From the NCBI GenBank assembly GCA_943371005.1, contig CALRTB020000004.1:124001-188000 (forward strand): DNA of 64,000 nt. The letters are read 5' to 3'. This DNA comes from MRBY01 sp943371005 (GTDB lineage Bacteria; Cyanobacteriota; Cyanobacteriia; Cyanobacteriales; MRBY01). The stretch's first letter is position 1. Each line of letters starts with the position of its first letter. Below the pieces are notes generated by a model, which saw nothing but the letters and a program-made list of their open reading frames with translations, was not told where the DNA came from and searched no databases. Shown here one piece after another: positions 1 to 8,708 of this stretch. The position numbers and the translations under genes were made by a program.

Positions 1-538
1 GACATAGGGCTAAATGGTAAATAATTTGCTGGGTGGTCTTTAATTGCTGGGCGATCGCCGGTAACGCATGACGCCGCACCGGAAAATTCTGAAAAATATC
101 TGTCACCGTCACCATGGTTCCCGCCGCCATGGGCTGAAGCACCGGATCGGAAACGTTATCTTGGTGGGCCGCGAGTTGGTGACCTTGCTGGTTTGGCTGA
201 CAACTGGCGATAGTAAGCTTCGCCACCTGGGCAATACTGTGGAGTGCTTCGCCCCGAAATCCGAGACTTTTGATGTGGGCTAAATCTTGGCGATCGCCAA
301 TCTTGCTTGTTCGGTGGGGGAGAGCGCATTGCTGTAAATCCTCCAGATCCATTCCTTGCCCGTTATCCACCACCCGAATTTGCCAACGTTGGGGCTGAAT
401 ATCGATGTTAATGCGTGTCGCCCTGGCATCAATGGCATTTTCTGCCAACTCCCGCACCACCGCCGCTAGGGAATCAATCACTTCGCCGGCCGCAATCAAC
501 TGAATCACATCATTAGGGAGTTGTTTAATATTGGCCAT
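1..538 (-). CDS. mutL: DNA mismatch repair protein MutL, N-terminal part
   Basis: Mismatch-repair ATPase that links MutS recognition to downstream excision. Only the first 179 codons are in the window; the gene runs off the left edge. Three GHKL ATPase motifs are visible in order: ELAENAIDA with catalytic Glu30 and Asn34, DNGQG at Asp58-Gly62, and GFRGEAL at residues 93-99. This order and spacing are specific to MutL among GHKL proteins. The ATG at 538 immediately precedes the conserved N-terminal IKQLPNDVIQLIAAGEV-type segment, so the start is secure. No gene shares its transcript upstream. Confidence 0.95.
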   Translation of the reverse strand, partial: MANIKQLPNDVIQLIAAGEVIDSLAAVVRELAENAIDARATRINIDIQPQRWQIRVVDNGQGMDLEDLQQCALPHRTSKIGDRQDLAHIKSLGFRGEALHSIAQVAKLTIASCQPNQQGHQLAAHQDNVSDPVLQPMAAGTMVTVTDIFQNFPVRRHALPAIAQQLKTTQQIIYHLALC

Positions 539-692
539 TTAGTGCTGAGTAATTATTTATTTTTTCGATGAATTTACGGCTAAGCTCACAGCAGTTCAAG
601 ACCAGGGCTTTAAACTTAATAATCACTTTTTATGGGGAATTAAAATTTTTGCAGAAAATTATTTTTTCTTCGGATCAAACACCAAATAATCA

Positions 693-1256
693 CTACAATC
701 CCATTTTGAGCCAACTAAACACCTCAGCGGCTGTCAAGGATAAAGAAATATTTGGTAAAACCCTGAGCACATCTTCTTGCGTGAGCAGTTGGGGTTGCTG
801 ATCGGGTTGAAAGATCAAAATCGAGCGATCGCCTGGATCAATAAGCCATCCCAACTGACAGCCATGCTCTAAACAGTACAAAATGTTGCCAGTGACTCGG
901 TTGGGGCTTTGTTCAGGGGAAAGAATTTCAATTGTCCAATCTGGACACAGCAGAAAATTATCTGGGACTTCACCATCTGCTTCTAACGGAATTCGCGACC
1001 ACTGGAACACCGCAATATCGGGAACAATGGAGCGATCTCCAAAACTACAGCGCAATTCTGGAAAGGCATAGGCAATTTGAGTTGCTTCAGTAACAGCATT
1101 GATATGATTGCTGAGTTTTAACTGAAGACGGCTATGTTTCCCCTTTGGCATCGGCTTTTGGTAGATAGCACCATTGATATATTCGCTTGCAGGTTTTGTT
1201 TCAGGACGTGCTAAAAAATCTTGTAATGATATTTCTGGAGAAGTTAAAGCCGTCAT
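693..1256 (-). CDS. Uma2 family (DUF820) restriction-endonuclease-like protein
   Basis: A 187-residue protein of the Uma2/DUF820 family, a PD-(D/E)XK nuclease fold greatly expanded in cyanobacteria; the cellular role is unknown. The likely core is IVPDIAVF followed by PDWTIEILSPEQS, which supplies the Asp and the Glu-Xaa-Xaa-Ser seen in the family. An in-frame TTG lies six codons further out (1274), but ATG 1256 has an AAGG sequence about 10 bases upstream and is preferred. A clear paralogue lies at 47843-48418, with the shared segment PETKPAxEYIxGxIxQKPxP. The gene stands alone between mutL and an AT-rich strip. Confidence 0.85.
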   Translation of the reverse strand: MTALTSPEISLQDFLARPETKPASEYINGAIYQKPMPKGKHSRLQLKLSNHINAVTEATQIAYAFPELRCSFGDRSIVPDIAVFQWSRIPLEADGEVPDNFLLCPDWTIEILSPEQSPNRVTGNILYCLEHGCQLGWLIDPGDRSILIFQPDQQPQLLTQEDVLRVLPNISLSLTAAEVFSWLKMGL

Positions 1257-1397
1257 CTCTTTACCTTGTCTCAAATGTATTCACAGTTTAACATCGCTCG
1301 TTCTTTTTCCCGAAACAGCGATTCTCTAACCAACTTAAAATAGTACGTTCTGATAACACATAATCAACAAATATAAAAAGCTGAAATTCTCAACCTA

Positions 1398-1697
1398 TCA
1401 ATTAATATTGATCTTTTTCTCTCCATCAACTTTTGAATTTAAGAATACTCTACATTCATTAATCTTGTTAGGAGAGATTGGATTTCGCACTGAACACTCG
1501 TTGAATCTTAACCTTACTCTAGTTGTGCTATTGTCTAGAGAATTCTTTTTTGAAATTTCAATAATTAGGTGCCTTCCAAAATCTTGTGTAGTGTGTCGAT
1601 ACTCAAAGCCATTACCTAATTTCTGTCGCAATTTTTCTGAACGTTCCTGAAGACTATGTAGTTTTGATTCCTCTAAATATTCCTGAAAGCTATGCAT
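1398..1697 (-). CDS. hypothetical protein, 99 residues
   Basis: I do not recognise this open frame. It encodes a hydrophilic, charged protein with a Lys/Glu-rich N-terminal third that could be helical (residues 8-27), followed by a stretch resembling beta strands, and no membrane segment. It sits in an AT-rich strip and has no convincing ribosome-binding site before the ATG at 1697. It could be a real orphan of foreign origin or a chance frame. The opposite-strand frame of similar length is no better. Confidence 0.35.
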   Translation of the reverse strand: MHSFQEYLEESKLHSLQERSEKLRQKLGNGFEYRHTTQDFGRHLIIEISKKNSLDNSTTRVRLRFNECSVRNPISPNKINECRVFLNSKVDGEKKININ

Positions 1698-1984
1698 TGG
1701 CTTTTCGACTATTGCTTCAATATGTTTGTATTAGTTATTGTATTCCATGCCATAAAAACTTTTTTGACTGTATATATATTGAAAACCGGTCTTTTTTGGT
1801 GTTGCTTACCACACCAATCAAAACGAATCAAGTTTATGTAGCTAGTACAACGTATTGTTTTTCGTCCGTACACCTTCAGAATCTTGGAAGTTTTGTGCTT
1901 AATTGTTATCCATAACATTGAACAAGACTTAATCTCCGGTTGAAAGGAGACAACACGGAGATTAAGTTCATTTAGTTTATTGGT
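1698..1984. other. AT-rich intergenic strip without a recognisable gene
   Basis: About 290 bases that are visibly richer in A and T than the flanking genes. Short open frames on both strands (1709-1918 minus, 1664-1915 plus) give low-complexity, unfamiliar proteins without ribosome-binding sites, so I do not call them. The only clear element is the inverted repeat at 1928-1966, listed separately. Confidence 0.5.
1928..1966 (-). terminator. inverted repeat, probable ilvD terminator
   Basis: Perfect 11-base arms CTTAATCTCCG (1928-1938) and CGGAGATTAAG (1956-1966) around a 17-base loop lie 18 bases beyond the ilvD stop. On the minus strand the stem is followed by TCTTGTT, a weak U tract, so termination is likely but not textbook. 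Confidence 0.6.
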
Positions 1985-3670
1985 TTAAAACAGGTCGATG
2001 TCTGTGACTGCACCTTTACTGCTGGTGGAAACAATCTTGGCATACTTCCCAAGGACACCACGCTTATAACGGGGTTCACGGGGTTTCCAAGCGGCGCGAC
2101 GTTTCGCTAATTCCTCGTCGGAAACATTGATTTGCAATAGTTTTTCGTGGGCATCGATGGTGATGCTGTCCCCTTCTTCCACGAGGGCAATATTGCCACC
2201 TACAAACGCTTCCGGGGCCACGTGACCAACCACAAGGCCATAGGTGCCACCAGAAAAACGACCATCGGTGATCAGACCGACAGAATCGCCCAGACCCGCA
2301 CCAATAATCGCGGAGGTGGGCGCTAACATTTCCCGCATCCCGGGGCCACCCTTTGGCCCTTCATAACGGACGATCACCACATCACCAGCGACAATCTTGC
2401 CAGCGAGGATTGCATCGAGACATTCTTCTTCAGACTCAAAAACGCGGGCAGGGCCAGTGATTCGGGGATTTTTTACGCCACTGATTTTCGCCACGGAGCC
2501 TTCTTCGGCCAGGTTGCCTTTGAGGATCGCCAAGTGTCCTTTTTCGTACATCGGCTTATCCCAGGGACGAATTACATCCTGATCGGGAGAGGGTTCACTC
2601 GGAATGTCGGCGAGGGTTTCAGCGACGGTTTTGCCGGTAACTGTTAAACAGTCGCCGTGGAGAAGGCCGTGATCCAAGAGCATTTTCATCACCTGGGGAA
2701 TACCGCCCGCCTTGTGGAGATCGGTGGCAACGTAGCGACCAGAGGGTTTGAGGTCACAGATGACGGGGACGCGCTGGCGAATGGTTTCAAAATCATCGAT
2801 GGTCAGATCTACGCCGATGGTATTGGCGATCGCCAACAAATGTAAAACTGAATTCGTCGATCCGCCCACGGCCATAATCACAGAAATTGCGTTTTCAAAG
2901 GCCTTGCGGGTGAGGATATCCTTCGGCAAAATTTGTTTCTTGATCGCATTGACCAAGACACGAGCCGACTCTTCCGCACTGACTGCCTTTTCTTCATCTT
3001 CGGCGGCCATGGTAGAGGAGTAGGGCAAACTAATACCCATCGCTTCGAAGGCCGAGGACATTGTATTAGCGGTGTACATTCCGCCGCAGGAACCAGCCCC
3101 CGGACAAGCGTTTTTCTCAACGGCCAGCAATCTTTCTTCGTCGATCTTCCCGGCGCTAAATTCACCGACTGCTTCGAAGGCACTAACAACTGTGAGGTCT
3201 TCGCCGTCTAGATGACCGGGTTTGATCGTGCCGCCATAAACAAAGATGGCCGGAATATTCATCCGGGCGATCGCCAATACTGCCCCTGGCATATTCTTAT
3301 CGCAGCCACCAATCGCCAGCACCGCATCCATGCTTTGACCATTACAAGCCGTTTCGATGGAATCAGCAATTACATCCCGCGAAACAAGAGAATATTTCAT
3401 CCCTTCAGTACCCATGGAGATCCCATCACTGATAGTGATCGTCCCAAACATCTGCGGCATTGCCCCCGCTTCCCGGATCGCCTTATCCGCCCGTTGAGCT
3501 AGGTCATTGATTCCCATATTGCATGGCGTAATCGTACTGTACCCATTCGCCAAGCCCACAATTGGTTTACTAAAATCATCATCCCCAAAGCCCACAGCCC
3601 GGAGCATGGCACGGTTCGGGCTCCGTTGATGACCTTCGGTGACTACCCGGCTACGTCGATTGTCGCTCAT
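1985..3670 (-). CDS. ilvD: dihydroxy-acid dehydratase
   Basis: Catalyses dehydration of 2,3-dihydroxy-isovalerate and 2,3-dihydroxy-3-methylvalerate, the third step of valine/isoleucine synthesis, and also feeds leucine and pantothenate. The 561-residue length is normal for the short, cyanobacterial/plant-like form. Iron-sulfur ligands are visible as Cys50 (TPCNMG), Cys123 (GGCDKNMPG) and Cys195 (CPGAGSCGGMYTANTM). The C-terminal DGRFSGG and HVAPEA segments that help bind Mg and substrate are intact. It is a single gene followed by an inverted repeat, with ATG 3670 as start. Confidence 0.97.
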   Translation of the reverse strand: MSDNRRSRVVTEGHQRSPNRAMLRAVGFGDDDFSKPIVGLANGYSTITPCNMGINDLAQRADKAIREAGAMPQMFGTITISDGISMGTEGMKYSLVSRDVIADSIETACNGQSMDAVLAIGGCDKNMPGAVLAIARMNIPAIFVYGGTIKPGHLDGEDLTVVSAFEAVGEFSAGKIDEERLLAVEKNACPGAGSCGGMYTANTMSSAFEAMGISLPYSSTMAAEDEEKAVSAEESARVLVNAIKKQILPKDILTRKAFENAISVIMAVGGSTNSVLHLLAIANTIGVDLTIDDFETIRQRVPVICDLKPSGRYVATDLHKAGGIPQVMKMLLDHGLLHGDCLTVTGKTVAETLADIPSEPSPDQDVIRPWDKPMYEKGHLAILKGNLAEEGSVAKISGVKNPRITGPARVFESEEECLDAILAGKIVAGDVVIVRYEGPKGGPGMREMLAPTSAIIGAGLGDSVGLITDGRFSGGTYGLVVGHVAPEAFVGGNIALVEEGDSITIDAHEKLLQINVSDEELAKRRAAWKPREPRYKRGVLGKYAKIVSTSSKGAVTDIDLF

Positions 3671-3767
3671 AACAAATAGAAATCAAGATTTACATCAAAA
3701 TAACCTTTCCATTGTCCTTTTTTTTCGAGCTTTTGGATAGGGATTCCCTAAAGTTAACCACTAACTA

Positions 3768-5138
3768 CTACCTAGGGACTGTAGGGCAATACTGGGGAGC
3801 CGTCAGCACCAACGCCAAAATAACCTGAACCGTCTCAAAAAAGCCCATGAGCCACTGGCACTCTTCCTTGGGTTGGTCTTGATATTGCCCCAGCAGAAGA
3901 TTGAGGGCTTGTACCAGTTCACCATAGGTTTCGGGCGCAACCAGCACCAATTTCAACAACAAAATACTGAGGGTTAAATATTCCCGCTGAATCATCAAGA
4001 CAGGCAAAGGATGGGATAAATCTTGCAAATGTTCAGGATTGAGCAGGTAATGGATTAAATTGCGGCAAACATCAGCAATCAGTTCCCGATTTAGGGTGAT
4101 GCTGTCCCCTTCGGGATAACATTGTCTGAGATGTTGCAAAACCTTATCGGGCAGCCACTTCAAACGACGTGGCGAAGTCATGGCACAGAACAAATAATCG
4201 ACAAAATAGGGCTGCCAAGTGGCAAAGGTATGCTCGTCTGTCTGGACTAAAAATTGAGTGGCAATATCAGGGTAACTGGGCTGCTTTTTAACCACTAAAC
4301 GGTGGATTAGGTTCAACGTAACATCTTCAATGAGGGTGGGATTTTTGATGGAGTCTCCCGTTGCGGTCATTTTCCCCTTTGTCGACAGGTACATCACCAA
4401 TCGGTAGCGATAACGGTTATTGAATAGTTGGTAAAGCAGCTTGGAGGCCCGTTGTTGTTCTGGGGAAGAGTACGGATCCGTTGCTTGGGCACACAACATA
4501 AAACCAACATAGCGATCGCCCCAAGTGCGCTGGTTCATTTCACTAGGAGGCGCTAAAACCCGAAAGACCCGACATTCCTCACTCTGCACAAATCCCCGGA
4601 GCCAATCCTGAAATCGTTCTGTGGTTAACGACGCATCACCCGTCTGAGATGTGGGCGTCAGCAGCAAATGGGCAAGTTGGGTAATGTGCTGGATGCTCTC
4701 TTGATTAAGACAAGCCTCGATAAACAGATAACAACACCGTTTAAGCACCGCAATAAATCCCGTGCGCCGATTGGCAATAATCAGCTGATAACTTGCTTGT
4801 TGCAGGGATTCTGGACATTGAGACGCGTCATGACTAACGAAAAATGCCTGAAATAATCCCAAAAAATCATCAAGGGGAGCTGTTTGGAGTGTTTGGGCAA
4901 AGCAGTCAAAAATAACCTGTTCAGGGGGGATTTCTGGCTTCGGCAACGACGATTCTAAAGAAGTTAAGGGTTGTTCGAAATCACGGCCTGAAGTCATATC
5001 CGGAAGCATTTCTGTTGATTGCAGCACTGTTTCCTCCGATGATACATTGGCTCGCCTTGATGGGTCAGTTTTTGCACTGCGGCGGGCCGATTTCGACTTG
5101 ATCGGCGGTAGGTGGTTCAGTGGCAATAGTTGCTCCAT
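3768..5138 (-). CDS. conserved hypothetical protein, 456 residues
   Basis: I do not recognise a family. The first ~75 residues are polar, Ser/Lys/Arg-rich and probably disordered. From about residue 80 onward the protein is a continuous run of amphipathic helices rich in Leu and Gln, of the alpha-solenoid type, with no signal peptide or transmembrane segment. No catalytic motif stands out. It lies between ilvD and the heat-shock gene on the same strand but is separated from both, and is probably its own transcript. Codon use resembles its neighbours, so it looks native. Confidence 0.8.
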   Translation of the reverse strand: MEQLLPLNHLPPIKSKSARRSAKTDPSRRANVSSEETVLQSTEMLPDMTSGRDFEQPLTSLESSLPKPEIPPEQVIFDCFAQTLQTAPLDDFLGLFQAFFVSHDASQCPESLQQASYQLIIANRRTGFIAVLKRCCYLFIEACLNQESIQHITQLAHLLLTPTSQTGDASLTTERFQDWLRGFVQSEECRVFRVLAPPSEMNQRTWGDRYVGFMLCAQATDPYSSPEQQRASKLLYQLFNNRYRYRLVMYLSTKGKMTATGDSIKNPTLIEDVTLNLIHRLVVKKQPSYPDIATQFLVQTDEHTFATWQPYFVDYLFCAMTSPRRLKWLPDKVLQHLRQCYPEGDSITLNRELIADVCRNLIHYLLNPEHLQDLSHPLPVLMIQREYLTLSILLLKLVLVAPETYGELVQALNLLLGQYQDQPKEECQWLMGFFETVQVILALVLTAPQYCPTVPR

Positions 5139-5325
5139 GACGTTTCGCCCCCCGGCAATCTCCAGTTATCTTGACTACTTTCATCATAAAGTTCCAGACC
5201 TGTTGAGCATGGCTGCCTCAGGCAATTCAAAGAAAAGCTTTATACTTCATTGGTTCTTTAGATATATGGCCAAACTTTATCGTAAGTTCACATTGCCGCA
5301 TCCTTGGGCCGTTGGTCGAAAATAA

Positions 5326-5353
5326 TGGCCTCCCTGAAAATTTAGGGAGGCCA
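5326..5353 (-). terminator. Rho-independent terminator of hspA
   Basis: Ten-base perfect arms TGGCCTCCCT (5326-5335) and AGGGAGGCCA (5344-5353) enclose an 8-base loop. Reading the minus strand, the stem is followed by TTATTTTCG. It lies about 50 bases past the hspA stop, in the right orientation for it. Confidence 0.85.
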
Positions 5354-5403
5354 AAACGATCTTTATGGATTATGTGGTGTCCCGTAGGACGACGGCTGGG
5401 GAG

Positions 5404-5880
5404 CTATTCAGTCGGTTCTTCGAGAACTTTTGGAGCTTCGGGGCTTTTACCCAGTTGTAGCTTGACAACTTTTTTCGCTGCGGGAACAACTTTGGGCATC
5501 TTCAAGGTCAGAATGCCATCTTTAAATTCTGCTGTGGCATTTTCGTGGTCAATGGCAACCGGAAGCGCAATGGTGCGATCAAATTTCCCATAGCGGAATT
5601 CGGAGTGGTAACAGCCTTCATCTTCTTGCTCAGCTTCGTACTTATATTCGCCGGAGATGCGGACTGATTCACGGGTCAATTGAATGTCGATATCGTCAGC
5701 GGCGATGCCAGGAAGTGCAGCTTTTAAGGTTAATTCTGCGTCTCCGTTGAGTAGCTCGACAGAGGGACGCCAGGGAGAGCCACCTTCTCCTTGCCAGCCG
5801 ACAAGTTCATCGAGAATGCGATTCATTTGGGTCTGAACTGTTTCTAGTTCAGAAAATGGCGAGAAGTGCACTAAAGACAT
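5404..5880 (-). CDS. hspA: small heat-shock protein, Hsp20/alpha-crystallin family
   Basis: ATP-independent holdase chaperone that binds unfolding proteins and, in cyanobacteria, protects thylakoid and phycobilisome proteins under heat. The 158-residue protein has a short N-terminal arm, an alpha-crystallin domain from about residue 38 to 145 (VELLNGDAELTLKAALPGI through the closing DGILTLKMPK motif) and a short acidic tail. The tail lacks an obvious I-X-I motif. The start at 5880 has an exceptionally strong AGGAGG six bases upstream, typical of a gene needing a fast translational burst. A terminator follows, so it is monocistronic. Confidence 0.93.
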   Translation of the reverse strand: MSLVHFSPFSELETVQTQMNRILDELVGWQGEGGSPWRPSVELLNGDAELTLKAALPGIAADDIDIQLTRESVRISGEYKYEAEQEDEGCYHSEFRYGKFDRTIALPVAIDHENATAEFKDGILTLKMPKVVPAAKKVVKLQLGKSPEAPKVLEEPTE

Positions 5881-6248
5881 ATATGACCTCCTAAGAGAAT
5901 CGACTTTTTGCTACATCTTTATTATCGATAGTTTCAATGGATTTATGGATGGCAAAAACCGTATCTTTTTGGTGGAATTGCCGCAGAATCATCGATTTTT
6001 TTTTCGGATTGCAAACTTTATTTTCTTCGTAAAAATTTAAGGGTTTTTCGATCATCATTGGTGCTGATTGAGCATTCCTCCCAAAAAAGGCGATCGCCAC
6101 CGGACGGGGTATTCCGCCAGATGGGGGGTCTCAATCCGGCCCCAGACCCCCGAAAGTATCGGCTTCGATCCCACCAAATTGATGGCGCAAGAAAGGCTCA
6201 GGAATGATACGATGTCACTTGCTGCGATAGGTTTTAGAACGATTTCAT
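5881..6248. promoter_or_regulatory. divergent promoter region of hspA and pdhB
   Basis: This 368-base gap separates two divergently transcribed genes and must hold both promoters. The half nearer hspA is AT-rich. The half nearer pdhB contains a strong hairpin with arms GGGGGTCT (6124-6131) and AGACCCCC (6144-6151) that is not followed by a U tract. I could not assign -35/-10 boxes with confidence and saw no CIRCE-type repeat. The small open frames here look spurious. Confidence 0.5.
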
Positions 6249-7232
6249 ATGGCGGAAACTTTACTTTTTAATGCGCTGCGTCAAGCTATCGATGAAGAGA
6301 TGGCGCGTGACGAGACAGTCTTCGTTATGGGCGAAGATGTGGGTCATTACGGCGGTTCCTACAAGGTAACGAAGGATCTTGCGAAAAAATATGGTGACCT
6401 GCGCGTTCTGGATACACCCATCGCAGAAAACAGCTTCACTGGGATGGCCGTCGGGGCTGCCATGACTGGGCTGCGGCCGATCATCGAAGGGATGAACATG
6501 GGCTTTTTGCTGTTGGCCTTTAACCAAATTTCTAACAACGCTGGGATGTTGCGCTACACGTCCGGCGGTAATTTCACCATTCCGATGGTGATCCGTGGCC
6601 CTGGGGGGGTCGGTCGTCAGTTGGGGGCAGAGCACTCCCAACGCCTAGAAGCTTATTTCCAAGCGGTACCGGGCTTGAAGATTGTGGCCTGTTCTACTCC
6701 CTACAATGCCAAGGGTTTATTAAAGGCGGCGATCCGTGACGAAAACCCTGTCCTTTTCTTTGAACACGTGTTGCTCTACAACCTAAAAGAAAACTTGCCC
6801 GACGGGGAATATGTGTTGCCCCTCGATAAGGCGGAGTTGGTGCGGGAAGGGAAAGATGTAACTATCCTGACCTATTCAAGAATGCGCCACCATTGCACCC
6901 AGGCGATCAAAACCCTCGAAAAACAAGGTATTGATCCGGAATTGATTGATCTCATCTCCCTGAAGCCCATCGACATGGAGACGATCGCCAAATCCGTGAA
7001 GAAAACCCACCGGGTGATCATCGTCGAAGAGTGTATGAAAACGGCGGGGATTGCGGCGGAAGTGATGTCCCTCATCAACGAGCAACTGTTCGATGAATTG
7101 GATGCGCCGGTGATGCGTCTCTCGTCCCAGGATATTCCCACCCCCTACAACGGCACCCTGGAGCGGCTCACCATCGTCCAACCCGACAACATCGTCGAAG
7201 CAGTGCAAAATATGTTGGCCCTGAACGTCTAA
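6249..7232 (+). CDS. pdhB: pyruvate dehydrogenase E1 component, beta subunit
   Basis: Beta chain of the thiamine-diphosphate-dependent E1 of the pyruvate dehydrogenase complex, which converts pyruvate to acetyl-CoA with E2 and E3. The 327-residue length is usual. GEDVGHYGGSYKVTKDL (about residues 29-45) and the PIAENSFTGMAVGAAMTGLR stretch are typical of the pyrimidine-binding domain. The C-terminal transketolase-like domain ends in RLSSQDIPTPYNG. The alpha subunit is not nearby. secD begins 40 bases after the stop, so co-transcription is possible. Confidence 0.96.
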   Translation: MAETLLFNALRQAIDEEMARDETVFVMGEDVGHYGGSYKVTKDLAKKYGDLRVLDTPIAENSFTGMAVGAAMTGLRPIIEGMNMGFLLLAFNQISNNAGMLRYTSGGNFTIPMVIRGPGGVGRQLGAEHSQRLEAYFQAVPGLKIVACSTPYNAKGLLKAAIRDENPVLFFEHVLLYNLKENLPDGEYVLPLDKAELVREGKDVTILTYSRMRHHCTQAIKTLEKQGIDPELIDLISLKPIDMETIAKSVKKTHRVIIVEECMKTAGIAAEVMSLINEQLFDELDAPVMRLSSQDIPTPYNGTLERLTIVQPDNIVEAVQNMLALNV

Positions 7233-7272
7233 ATACCAGCGACCAACTGCGGTTCATCCTCCCAGATCCATC

Positions 7273-8676
7273 ATGCAAAAACAACGGTTAATCATAGTTG
7301 CAATTCTTTTTTTGGTGGCGATCGCCATCACGATTTTGACAACCTTACCCCTCCAGCTCGGTCTGGATCTCAAAGGCGGCGCCCAACTGACGATCCAAGT
7401 ACAACCCAATGCTGAAGGAGTCGTTGTCGAAGCCGATGATATGGCTGCCGTGAAGCGAGTCATCGAAAATCGCATCAATGGTCTAGGAGTTGCCGAACCA
7501 ATCACCCAACTCGTGGGAAATGACCGCATCCTTGTGCAATTGCCTGGGGTGACTGACCCTGAGCAGGCAGAGCGAGTCCTCGGTGGCACCGCCCAGCTAG
7601 AGTTTCGACCCCAAAATCCTGACACCGAAGCCGAATTTCAAGAAAAATACGCCCTCCGTCGCCAACTCGACGCCCAGTTGAATAGCCTCCGTGCCAGTGG
7701 AAACCCCGCAGCTAGCGATGCTGAGATTGAAGAATTAGAAACCAGCATTGACAGTCTCGATCAAGAAATTCTTGCCCTATTTGAACCCGTTGGTCTGGTC
7801 GGAGAATATGTCACCAATGCCCAACCTGCCCCTACCCAAACGGGCAACAGTTGGCAGGTTTTTCTCAATTTCAATAGCGAGGGGGCCGAACTCTTCGCCG
7901 AAATCACGAAAGGTTTAGCTGGTACAGGCCGGAGCGTGGGCATTTTCTTAGATGATGCGCTCCTCAGTGCCCCCACCGTTGGCCCAGAATATGCTGCCCA
8001 AGGGATCGCCGGCGGCAATGTGACCATTACCGGCAACTTTGATATTGATACGGCCAGTGATCTGGCCATTCAGATTCGTGGGGGGTCGCTACCCTTCCCA
8101 GTGGCAGTGGTTGAGAACCGCACTGTGGGGGCGACCCTTGGCCAAGATTCCATTCGCCAAAGTATCTATGCAGGGATTGCAGGTCTCATTCTGGTGTTGG
8201 TCTTTGTCGCGGTTTATTATCGCTTGCCGGGGCTGATTGCAGATGTGGCTTTGGTGGTTTATACCCTGCTGACTTTGGCTTGCTACTCCCTGGTGGGAGT
8301 CACGCTGACTTTACCGGGGATTGCTGGTTTTATTCTGAGTATCGGCATGGCTGTAGATGCAAATGTGCTGATCTTTGAGCGCACCCGGGAGGAGATTTAC
8401 AAGGGCAATACCCTGTACCGGGCTGTGGAATCGGGATTTTTTAACGCTTTCTCCAGTATTCTCGATAGCAATGTCACCACTTTGATCGCCTGTGCGGCCC
8501 TCTTTTTCTTGGGTTCAGGTTTGGTCAAAGGTTTTGCGTTGACCTTGGCGATCGGGGTCGGGGTGAGTATGTTTACTGCGGTGACCTGCAGCCGGACTTT
8601 ACTACTGTTGACGGTGTTGGGTTTGCCGGCGGTGCGTCAAAATCCCAAGTTATTCGCGCCCAAAGTCCCTAACTAA
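7273..8676 (+). CDS. secD: protein translocase subunit SecD
   Basis: Membrane partner of SecYEG that uses the proton gradient to pull proteins across the plasma or thylakoid membrane. The 467-residue protein has an N-terminal membrane helix (residues 6-25), the LGLDLKGG motif just after it, a large periplasmic/lumenal domain, and five C-terminal membrane helices from about residue 290. The signature SIGMAVDANVLIFERTREE lies in the fourth helix region. This matches the RND-like SecD family. secF follows after 32 bases, forming a secDF operon. Confidence 0.97.
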   Translation: MQKQRLIIVAILFLVAIAITILTTLPLQLGLDLKGGAQLTIQVQPNAEGVVVEADDMAAVKRVIENRINGLGVAEPITQLVGNDRILVQLPGVTDPEQAERVLGGTAQLEFRPQNPDTEAEFQEKYALRRQLDAQLNSLRASGNPAASDAEIEELETSIDSLDQEILALFEPVGLVGEYVTNAQPAPTQTGNSWQVFLNFNSEGAELFAEITKGLAGTGRSVGIFLDDALLSAPTVGPEYAAQGIAGGNVTITGNFDIDTASDLAIQIRGGSLPFPVAVVENRTVGATLGQDSIRQSIYAGIAGLILVLVFVAVYYRLPGLIADVALVVYTLLTLACYSLVGVTLTLPGIAGFILSIGMAVDANVLIFERTREEIYKGNTLYRAVESGFFNAFSSILDSNVTTLIACAALFFLGSGLVKGFALTLAIGVGVSMFTAVTCSRTLLLLTVLGLPAVRQNPKLFAPKVPN

Positions 8677-8708
8677 TTTCCTTTGCCCTCTAGTCTGTTC
8701 TGAACCCG

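Noticed and set aside
568..801. Plus-strand frame of 77 residues at the mutL/Uma2 gap
   Set aside because: It runs antisense into the Uma2 gene, has no ribosome-binding site and no familiar features.
1709..1918. Minus-strand 69-residue frame in the AT-rich strip
   Set aside because: Low-complexity composition, no ribosome-binding site, and an equally long competing frame on the other strand.
5891..6100. Minus-strand 69-residue frame upstream of hspA
   Set aside because: It ends just before the hspA ribosome-binding site, where the promoter and leader must lie, and gives no recognisable protein.
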